Assembly (NCBI GenBank): GCA_030530185.1
Contig: JAUMVL010000066.1
Span: forward strand, 1-9,071
Direction: 5' to 3'
DNA from: Clostridia bacterium
GTDB lineage: Bacteria > Bacillota > Clostridia > Christensenellales > CAG-138
Length of the DNA: 9,071 nucleotides
Shown here: in pieces, positions 1 to 5,103 of the stretch
How the letters are laid out: the number at the start of each line of letters is the position of its first letter
Numbering within the stretch: the stretch's first letter is position 1
Made by a program: the position numbers and the translations under genes
Notes under the pieces: model-generated
What the model saw: the letters and a program-made list of their open reading frames with translations, nothing else
Told to the model about the DNA's origin: nothing
The model's database searches: none

Positions 1-1212
1 CGGCTTTTTCCATGTGTCTTCCGCTTCCAACGGAGCCGCAAGCTTGTTTCGGATTGCTGTGTCCTTTCCCTGCTTCAGCGCATCGAGAAAAGGATCGTTT
101 TCCTCCGCAGCGGGCGTTATGGGCGTGACGGAAAGCGGCTCTGAACGGTCTATCTTTGCTTCCGGAGAATCCGATTCGGCGCGTTCGGCCTCTTCGGAGG
201 AACGCGCTTCCTCAGCCTCGCGATCACGCTGCTCGGCCTCCTCCATAAGGCGGCGCGCCTCTTCCTCCTCGGCGAGCTCCTCTGGGGTCTTTCTCAGCTC
301 CTCCATCATCTTCTTTTTCTGGCGAAGCGATGCATTTTGCAGCTTGTGCTGAAGTACGAGATCGGGCGCGTCATCGACCGGAACAAATCGGTCCTCCTGT
401 GTGACCTGTCGCACTTCGACGATTTCCATGCCCGCCTGATCGAGCTTCCGTCCCCTGCGATTCAGTACGATGCCGACCAGCAGGACGACGGCGATCTCGA
501 CAGCAAAAAAGATGCCTGCGCGCAAGACAAGCGGCGGAAACAGATCGTCCAGCATCCGAATCATCGCATAATCCGACTCAAACACCCAATTTAAGCTGTT
601 ATAGGCTTCGACGGTCAGGCCACCCGCAAGGTATTGAATCAGAGACGACGGGAAAATAATGAAATGAAACACGGTCCAGAAGCTGTTGAAATCGCTGATC
701 GCCCACAGGACAGCGGCAATCATAATCCCCGCAAAGATCGAGGCGCCGATGATGATCCCGGTACCCATAGCACGCAGACGCGTATTGGGCCGTCCAAAGA
801 ATACGATCAATGCGATGCAGCCGCCCGCCAGCGCGATTCCGATGATCGAAAACGCAACGAGTGAGCGCCAAAGGCCGCGCACTTCCTCCATGTGCACAAC
901 CTCCTTGGGATGATAGAACAAATCTTCGACCTGTTCCCCGTTCATACGTACCGAGATGCGGATGTTATCGCGACTGCCCTTCATATAACCGAACAGTTCA
1001 TCGGTTGCACGCGACAGATCGGGGATCGGGATGCCCATTTCCTGTGACGTTCCGAGCTCGGTATACTGGTCCTCAATGAACTCGCGATCGTCGAGCATGG
1101 CGCTGACGCTCCAGAACCCGACCGAGAACAGAATCAAAATTGCTGCCACGGCGGCAACCAGGCGAATCCACCGGGTTTTGATATTCTTTTTGGGTTGAGT
1201 TGCTTGCTCCAT
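1..1212 (-). CDS. lit: Lit-like lipoprotein intramolecular transacylase (DUF1461/TIGR01906) with long charged C-terminal tail; 3' end cut by window
   Basis: The frame is open from ATG at 1212 to the window edge (404 codons, no stop), so the gene is partial. Seen: a basic N-terminus, TM1 about residues 16-36, an extracytoplasmic segment 40-115 containing FYHPKEVVHM (His101, His107), TM2 118-138, TM3 150-172, a VFHFIIFP segment with His183, TM4 226-249, then a hydrophilic tail from 251 onward. The four-helix layout with VVHM and FH motifs matches the DUF1461 family, whose studied members (Lit of enterococci and Bacillus) move an acyl chain within diacylglyceryl lipoproteins to give the lyso form. 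From memory, the two catalytic histidines of Bacillus Lit lie about 72 residues apart; here His107 and His183 are 76 apart. Lit proteins are usually about 200-230 residues, so the tail of at least 150 residues is unusual. Its start overlaps the stop of the upstream kinase gene, which implies coupled translation. Family assignment is firm; enzyme activity is inferred. Confidence 0.85.
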   Translation of the reverse strand, partial: MEQATQPKKNIKTRWIRLVAAVAAILILFSVGFWSVSAMLDDREFIEDQYTELGTSQEMGIPIPDLSRATDELFGYMKGSRDNIRISVRMNGEQVEDLFYHPKEVVHMEEVRGLWRSLVAFSIIGIALAGGCIALIVFFGRPNTRLRAMGTGIIIGASIFAGIMIAAVLWAISDFNSFWTVFHFIIFPSSLIQYLAGGLTVEAYNSLNWVFESDYAMIRMLDDLFPPLVLRAGIFFAVEIAVVLLVGIVLNRRGRKLDQAGMEIVEVRQVTQEDRFVPVDDAPDLVLQHKLQNASLRQKKKMMEELRKTPEELAEEEEARRLMEEAEQRDREAEEARSSEEAERAESDSPEAKIDRSEPLSVTPITPAAEENDPFLDALKQGKDTAIRNKLAAPLEAEDTWKKP

Positions 1213-2942
1213 TATTTTTCCGGTTCCTTTCGATAGAACGCATTTCCGCCGACGAACTCTCTTAAGATCGACGTTGGCGGAATTTCATCTTCGACCGCGG
1301 CATCCCGAATATAGTTCAAAAACTTGATGATCCGGTGTACCTCGTCGTAGCAGGGACTGTCCGGCGCGATCTTATCGAGCAGCGGATAGATATGCTTTTT
1401 CAGCACGCAAAGTTCATAGACAAGCGCGGTGTTCATGATCGCATCCGCGCCTTCCTGGTACGGGAAGATCCAGCGCCTTTCTCCGCGCTGTACGCTCTCC
1501 CACATGCCGAGCGTCCGTTCGATCGATGAGCCGCGCGTCAGATAATCGCGCACCATGCGGCGCAGCAGGCGAACATCCGTCGTCGGAATGCGATTATGGT
1601 TATCAAGATTGATCGTAGTCAGCGCCGAAACGTAGAGTTTGAAGATACGTCGCTTATCGATCGCGGGAGTCAGCAATGCCGGGTTTAGCGCGTGCAATCC
1701 CTCAATGATCAGTATCGCATCGTCCTTGAGTTGTACGAAGTGTTTGTTGTAAATTCTCGATCCGGTTGCAAAGTCGAAGGACGGGATCTCAACGCGTTCC
1801 CCTTTCAGCAATGCTTCGAGATCGCGGTTAAACTGCGGCACATCGATCATATTCAGATGCTCGAAGTCGATCTCTCCGTTCTCGTCCGGCTGCACATACT
1901 TCCGGTCGATATAGTAATCGTCCAGCGACAGCAGGATCGGCGACTTTCCGAGTACGCGCAGCTGGGTCGCAAGACGATTCGCGCTGGTTGTTTTGCCCGA
2001 GCTCGACGGTCCCGCAATCAGGACAGCCTTTGCGCCGCGCTGGAAAATCATCGTCGCGATCTCGGCAAAGCGACGCTCATGCAACGCTTCGTTGACACGA
2101 ATCAGTTCCCGAATCCGTCCGCTCTCGACCATCCCGTTGAGATCGGCAACGGTTGTGCAATGCATCAGCTGCCCCCATTCCTCGCTTTCCTCGAACGTCG
2201 CGGCAATATGCGGGGAATAGACGTAACGCGTGGCAATGTCCACGTTACGGTTTGACGGACGAAGCAGAAACAGCCCGCCGTTGCGGTATTGAAGATCGAA
2301 CACCTTGGCATATCCCGTTGACGGACACATTTCCCCGTAGAAATAGTCGGCATAATCCCCATGCCGGTAAACGTCAAAGTAGGTAAAGCTGCGCCAGATC
2401 AGAAGACGCACCTTATCCTCCTGCCCGTCGCGTTCGAACAGGTCGATCGCGTTGGCGATCGACAGGCGCTGTCGTTCAAGCGGATAGTCCGCATCGACGA
2501 TCTCACGGCATTTTTCCCGGAGACGCTCGACGTCCTCCTCGGTCAGCGGATCATCGGCTGTGACTTCGATATCGAGGCCGGCACCGATCGCATGGTTGAC
2601 GCGCGCTGTGGCGTTTGGAAACAGCGAACGCATGGCTAAAAAGAAGACAAACAGCAGCGTGCGTTCATACACTGCACGGCCGCGCGCCTCATCGTATCGA
2701 ATCAATTTGACCTTCCCTCCGCCGTTCGCGATGGCGCGGCGCAGTCTTTCGGTCGTCGGAGCGTCGTCGTTGCCGACGCCGCGCAGAGGAACATAGTTTA
2801 AGGTAAAGACCTCGCCGGCAATATCTGCCGCAAGCGGACGCGTAGCAAGGGAATCCGTATCCAGACCGAGCCGTCGAACCAAATCCACAAGCCGGTCTCC
2901 GGCAGCTGCTTCGATGGCATGTCCGTCGATGGTGATTTGCAT
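1212..2942 (-). CDS. TGS domain / ThrRS-like / P-loop nucleoside (uridine) kinase
   Basis: 576 residues from ATG at 2942. This start is chosen because GGGAGG (2955-2950) lies 7 nt upstream; an in-frame ATG at 2948 would leave only 1 nt, and a further upstream ATG lacks a ribosome site. Seen: N-terminal TGS-like domain (about 1-60, MQITIDG start); a middle region (about 80-230) resembling the second additional domain of threonyl-tRNA synthetase but without its HxxxH and CxxxH site; and a C-terminal kinase domain with Walker A GPSSSGKT (311-318), SLDDYY (339-344), PSFDFATGSR (387-396, like the PxYDF nucleoside-site motif of uridine kinases) and IIEGLHALNP (412-421). The order matches the clostridial proteins annotated as nucleoside kinase or uridine kinase with TGS domain. 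The likely role is NTP-dependent phosphorylation of a nucleoside in salvage; the exact substrate and the function of the synthetase-like half are unknown. It is the first gene of an operon with the Lit-like gene. Confidence 0.9.
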   Translation of the reverse strand: MQITIDGHAIEAAAGDRLVDLVRRLGLDTDSLATRPLAADIAGEVFTLNYVPLRGVGNDDAPTTERLRRAIANGGGKVKLIRYDEARGRAVYERTLLFVFFLAMRSLFPNATARVNHAIGAGLDIEVTADDPLTEEDVERLREKCREIVDADYPLERQRLSIANAIDLFERDGQEDKVRLLIWRSFTYFDVYRHGDYADYFYGEMCPSTGYAKVFDLQYRNGGLFLLRPSNRNVDIATRYVYSPHIAATFEESEEWGQLMHCTTVADLNGMVESGRIRELIRVNEALHERRFAEIATMIFQRGAKAVLIAGPSSSGKTTSANRLATQLRVLGKSPILLSLDDYYIDRKYVQPDENGEIDFEHLNMIDVPQFNRDLEALLKGERVEIPSFDFATGSRIYNKHFVQLKDDAILIIEGLHALNPALLTPAIDKRRIFKLYVSALTTINLDNHNRIPTTDVRLLRRMVRDYLTRGSSIERTLGMWESVQRGERRWIFPYQEGADAIMNTALVYELCVLKKHIYPLLDKIAPDSPCYDEVHRIIKFLNYIRDAAVEDEIPPTSILREFVGGNAFYRKEPEK

Positions 2943-2993
2943 GGTCATTCCTCCCTTCGGATGTTTGGATCGATTCCGATAAGAACTCAATTT

Positions 2994-3022
2994 ATTATAC
3001 CAAAGACTGTCAATTTGGGCAA
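2994..3022 (-). promoter_or_regulatory. Sigma-A-type promoter of the kinase-lit operon
   Basis: Reading the minus strand: -35 TTGCCC (3022-3017), 17-nt spacer, perfect -10 TATAAT (2999-2994). The predicted start near 2987 gives a leader of about 45 nt before the ATG at 2942. The -35 is imperfect (4 of 6), so moderate strength is expected. It sits back to back with the exchanger promoter, with 8 bp between the two -35 boxes. Confidence 0.75.
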
Positions 3023-3030
3023 GGCGGGAC

Positions 3031-3059
3031 TTGACGAGTTCACAAAAAGCTCATATAAT
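3031..3059 (+). promoter_or_regulatory. Sigma-A-type promoter of the riboswitch-exchanger unit
   Basis: -35 TTGACG (3031-3036), 17-nt spacer, perfect -10 TATAAT (3054-3059). The predicted transcription start is about 3066-3068, which is where the riboswitch aptamer begins. The fit between promoter and aptamer position supports both calls. Confidence 0.85.
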
Positions 3060-3067
3060 AAGTCTGT

Positions 3068-3154
3068 AAAAGGGAGTAGCTTCGTCGAAAGACGTGGCCG
3101 TATGCGTCAACACGAACCATGGGTTCCGCACCGGCCGGATATTGCGAGACTTTT
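3068..3154 (+). promoter_or_regulatory. yybP-ykoY (Mn2+) riboswitch aptamer
   Basis: Seen: P1 AAAAG (3068-3072) pairs with CTTTT (3150-3154); then the conserved GGGAGTAGC (3072-3080); a hairpin CGTC-GAAA-GACG (3083-3094); helix GGCCG (3096-3100) with CGGCC (3132-3136); the conserved CGTCAACACG loop (3105-3114); a terminal hairpin AACC-ATG-GGTT (3115-3125); and the conserved GCGAGAC (3144-3150) leading into P1. This order of conserved blocks is that of the yybP-ykoY family (RF00080), known to bind Mn2+ and often placed before cation exporters. The optional extra hairpin just before the GCGAGAC block appears to be missing, making this a compact version. No covariance search was run. Confidence 0.9.
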
Positions 3155-3189
3155 ATGCATTCTCATGTGTGCATAGAAGCCTTGTTTTT
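3144..3189 (+). terminator. Riboswitch expression platform: regulated intrinsic terminator
   Basis: CTTTTATGCA (3150-3159) pairs with TGCATAGAAG (3170-3179) over 10 bp with one G-U, across a 10-nt loop. After one mismatch the stem continues weakly with GCGAG (3144-3148) against CTTGT (3181-3185). TTTTT (3185-3189) then ATAT follow. The 5' arm contains the aptamer's P1 3' strand and the conserved GCGAGAC block, so aptamer and terminator cannot form together. Metal binding should stabilise P1 and allow read-through, turning the exchanger on. Confidence 0.75.
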
Positions 3190-3232
3190 ATATCCGAGCT
3201 TCTGCACGACAAGCAAAATGGAGGTAAAAAAC

Positions 3233-4207
3233 ATGCTTGTACCGGTTCTTTTGTTTCTGCTTGGGTTTGCCCTTCTGATCAAGGGCGGCGACTGGTTTGT
3301 GGACGGGTCCGTGGGAATCGCCCACCGGTTCCATCTTCCGGAGCTTCTGATCGGCGCAACGATCGTGTCGATCGGCACGACGCTGCCGGAGGTCATGGTT
3401 TCGAGTCAGGCTGCGATCGAGGGCAATGCGGGCATTTCGTACGGCAATGCGATCGGATCGATCATCTGCAATACGAGTCTGATTGCGGCGTTGACGCTCG
3501 CCTTCCGGCCCGGAAAGGTCAACTCGAAATCGTTCATCCTTCCGACCGTATTCTTCTTTGCATCCGCCGTTCTCTATGCGCTCAACGCCTACATTACGGG
3601 ACAGTTCTATCGCTGGCAGGGCATCCTGTTCCTTGCGATCTTTGTGCTTTACATGGTCTGGTCGACGATCCACATGAAAAAGCATCCGGAGCTTGCCGAG
3701 GAGAACGATGACGGTGAAGAGGAGAGCAAGCCCAAGGCGCTATGGCTGGAGATTGTGCTGCTCGTAGTCGGCGCTGCCGCAATTGCCGTCGGCGCAAGGC
3801 TGCTCGTCGATAACGGCACGTTGATTGCACAGGCGCTCGGCGTACCGGACAGTGTCATCGGTCTTACAATGGTTGCACTCGGCACGAGCCTGCCGGAACT
3901 GATCACCGCGATCACGAGCTTGATCAAGGGCCATGGCGCGCTGTCGCTCGGTAACGTGATCGGCGCGAACCTGTTCAATATCGTCCTGGTTTCCGGTGCC
4001 GCAATCACCATTTCTCCCTTTGCGATTCCGGCGGAAAAAACGATCATGGGGCTGAATTCGAGTCTGGTTGTCGATATTCCGGTCATGCTCGGCGTCATGG
4101 CGTTGCTGTGCTATCCGCCGCTGTTCAAAGGCAAACTGTACCGCTGGCAAGGTATTCTGCTGCTGTGCATCTATGTTGCGTTTACCGTCTACCAGTTTGC
4201 GGTATAA
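3233..4207 (+). CDS. CaCA-family cation/Na+ exchanger (YrbG-like), predicted Mn2+-induced
   Basis: 324 residues from ATG at 3233, with GGAGG 7 nt upstream (3221-3225 region). Longer in-frame starts from 3119 would be translated through the riboswitch and are rejected. Seen: ten or so membrane segments in two homologous halves. Alpha-1 is GATIVSIGTTLPEVMVS (41-57, Glu53) with YGNAIGSIICN (70-80); alpha-2 is GLTMVALGTSLPELITA (210-226, Glu222) with LGNVIGANLFN (239-249). The halves are joined by an acidic cytoplasmic loop (EENDDGEEE, about 156-164), and YRWQGIL recurs at 126-132 and 303-309. Length and motifs match the YrbG/ECM27 family, which swaps Na+ for Ca2+ across the membrane. The riboswitch in its leader points to Mn2+ as a physiological signal, and perhaps cargo. 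Alpha-1 has Ile where the usual GSN motif has Asn. The gene is monocistronic, closed by a terminator 17 nt after the stop. Confidence 0.92.
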   Translation: MLVPVLLFLLGFALLIKGGDWFVDGSVGIAHRFHLPELLIGATIVSIGTTLPEVMVSSQAAIEGNAGISYGNAIGSIICNTSLIAALTLAFRPGKVNSKSFILPTVFFFASAVLYALNAYITGQFYRWQGILFLAIFVLYMVWSTIHMKKHPELAEENDDGEEESKPKALWLEIVLLVVGAAAIAVGARLLVDNGTLIAQALGVPDSVIGLTMVALGTSLPELITAITSLIKGHGALSLGNVIGANLFNIVLVSGAAITISPFAIPAEKTIMGLNSSLVVDIPVMLGVMALLCYPPLFKGKLYRWQGILLLCIYVAFTVYQFAV

Positions 4208-4223
4208 TCCCCACCGTTCCACG

Positions 4224-4253
4224 GCTCCGTCCCATTGAGACGGAGCTTTTTTT
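4224..4253 (+). terminator. Intrinsic terminator of the exchanger gene
   Basis: GCTCCGTC (4224-4231) pairs perfectly with GACGGAGC (4239-4246) over a 7-nt loop, and is followed by seven T (4247-4253). There is no matching T-run on the other strand, so it ends only the rightward transcript. Confidence 0.93.
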
Positions 4254-4283
4254 GTTTTCTCCGTTTTCTGCAATGTGTACCGG

Positions 4284-4595
4284 TTATCCTTTCATGCTCC
4301 CCATGATCTGCATCAGCTGTAAAATTTTTTCCATATCGGGTTTCTTTTGTCTCGGCTCGGGCGGGGGCGGCGGCGGAAGGCCGAGATTCGGATCGAAAGG
4401 CGGCGGTTCCGGCGGGATGGGAACCTCGAGTCTTTTGGACAATTCCGCGATCCATTCGCGCGGCATCAGCTCCCCGAGCGCTTCCAGATACATCCGAAGA
4501 CCGCACCGACCGCGTTCTTCGCGGATATACTGGCCGAGTGTAATCGCCGCATCGGTCGCTTTCGGATCGGGCGGCATCGGTTGACGATAGGACAT
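4284..4595 (-). CDS. Small protein of unknown function with proline-rich linker
   Basis: 103 residues. I do not recognise the family. The start at 4595 is supported by GGAGG 6-7 nt upstream (GCAGGAGGTG, 4609-4600). Seen: a helical-looking N-terminal part (about 12-58, with TLGQYIREERGRCGLRMYLE), a proline-rich linker (60-82) with PPEPPP and a run of six prolines, and a short Met-rich C-terminal helix (88-102, MEKILQLMQIMGSMK). There is no signal peptide or membrane segment, so it is probably cytosolic. A structured head, a stiff linker and a short amphipathic end could suit a docking or scaffold role, but that is a guess. It is divergent from the 66-residue gene and convergent with the exchanger gene; no terminator of its own is seen. 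Confidence 0.8.
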   Translation of the reverse strand: MSYRQPMPPDPKATDAAITLGQYIREERGRCGLRMYLEALGELMPREWIAELSKRLEVPIPPEPPPFDPNLGLPPPPPPEPRQKKPDMEKILQLMQIMGSMKG

Positions 4596-4599
4596 AACG

Positions 4600-4668
4600 C
4601 ACCTCCTGCCTTATTCTATGCACGCTGCACAGAAAACGTACCGGTCGCATAAACTGTCGCAGGAGGTG
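4600..4668. repeat. 10-bp inverted repeat formed by the two facing ribosome binding sites
   Basis: CACCTCCTGC (4600-4609) and GCAGGAGGTG (4659-4668) are perfect inverted copies. Each contains the Shine-Dalgarno site of one of the two divergent small genes. Any transcript spanning the gap could fold and hide the ribosome site; the identity may also simply reflect two near-ideal sites. No convincing -10/-35 pair was found in the 78-bp gap. Confidence 0.7.
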
Positions 4669-4673
4669 ACCGT

Positions 4674-4874
4674 ATGCTCGAAGACGAATATGCTTATTAT
4701 AAGAACCGCTCTCAATCGGAACTGTTGGAGACGCTTGCGCGACTAACCGAACAGCAAAAGCGAAACGGCGAGCTCGACGCAGCTTCGATGGAGGAAACCT
4801 ACCGCATGCTTTCGCCGATGCTGAGCGATTCGCAGCGGCAGACGCTCCGCGAACTGCTGGATGCGCTGAAGTGA
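4674..4874 (+). CDS. Small alpha-helical protein of unknown function
   Basis: 66 residues from ATG at 4674, with AGGAGG (4661-4666) 7 nt upstream, a near-ideal ribosome site that makes this a credible gene despite its size. Seen: a charged, mostly helical sequence with no membrane segment and no cysteine: helix about 13-31 (SQSELLETLARL then TEQQKRN), a turn (GELD), and a second stretch (38-65) with SPMLSDSQRQTLRELLDAL. Similar short, charged proteins are common in Clostridia genomes, but I know no function for them. It lies divergent to the 103-residue gene and 230 bp before the importer promoter region; no clear terminator follows. Confidence 0.8.
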   Translation: MLEDEYAYYKNRSQSELLETLARLTEQQKRNGELDAASMEETYRMLSPMLSDSQRQTLRELLDALK

Positions 4875-4955
4875 GGCCTGCTCCGATCCGGCTCATCGAA
4901 GCCGCGACAACAGAAATCGGGTCTTGAATCCCTGCTTTCGCCCTTCGATTTTGCA

Positions 4956-4973
4956 GGCAGATCGTCCTCTGCC
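4956..4973. other. Small hairpin in the gap between the 66-residue gene and the importer
   Basis: GGCAGA (4956-4961) pairs with TCTGCC (4968-4973) over a 6-nt loop. A TTTT lies about 20 nt further on but not directly after the stem, so it is a poor intrinsic terminator. The rest of 4875-5025 shows nothing I can identify. Confidence 0.3.
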
Positions 4974-5025
4974 ATCCGGCCGGAGCCATGGTTTTCTCCC
5001 CTCGATATTCCCAAAAACCGTGGGA

Positions 5026-5057
5026 ATACCACTTGCATCTTGTCCAATAAGTGGTAT
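5026..5057. promoter_or_regulatory. Operator-like inverted repeat overlapping the importer promoter
   Basis: ATACCACTT (5026-5034) and AAGTGGTAT (5049-5057) form a perfect 9-bp inverted repeat with a 14-bp spacer. Half-site centres are 23 bp apart, about two helical turns. One arm covers the start of the -35 and the other covers most of the -10, so a bound regulator would block RNA polymerase. The regulator is not in the window. Confidence 0.6.
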
Positions 5058-5060
5058 AAT
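5033..5060 (+). promoter_or_regulatory. Promoter of the nucleoside-type ABC importer operon (extended -10)
   Basis: -35 TTGCAT (5033-5038, weak), 16-nt spacer, perfect -10 TATAAT (5055-5060) preceded by TGG, which makes an extended -10 element. The predicted start near 5067 leaves a leader of about 37 nt. The leader is too short for a purine riboswitch; it holds only a 4-bp GCCC/GGGC hairpin. Confidence 0.75.
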
Positions 5061-5103
5061 GAAAACAGCCCCTTTGAGGGCAACGACAAAGGAGAGAAAA
5101 AGC

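Noticed and set aside
14..352. Serine-rich 112-residue plus-strand reading frame
   Set aside because: It is the antisense of the Glu/Arg/Ala-rich tail of the Lit-like gene; GAG, GAA and GCG codons read backward give Ser-rich sequence. It has no ribosome site.
1692..2255. 187-residue plus-strand reading frame inside the kinase gene
   Set aside because: It is antisense to the P-loop kinase coding sequence, has no ribosome site, and no recognisable domain.
3119..3232. Longer N-terminus for the exchanger starting at 3119
   Set aside because: The extra 38 codons lie inside the riboswitch and terminator and have no ribosome site; 3233 has GGAGG at good spacing.
4613..4618. TAGAAT on the minus strand as a -10 box for the 103-residue gene
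   Set aside because: Transcription would begin within the ribosome binding site, and no -35 lies at the right distance.
4924..5103. Longer N-terminus for the BMP protein starting at 4924
   Set aside because: It would cross the promoter and place the lipoprotein signal peptide 60 residues inside the protein.
5061..5103. Purine riboswitch in the importer leader
   Set aside because: The predicted leader is about 37 nt, too short for the aptamer, and none of its conserved loops are present.
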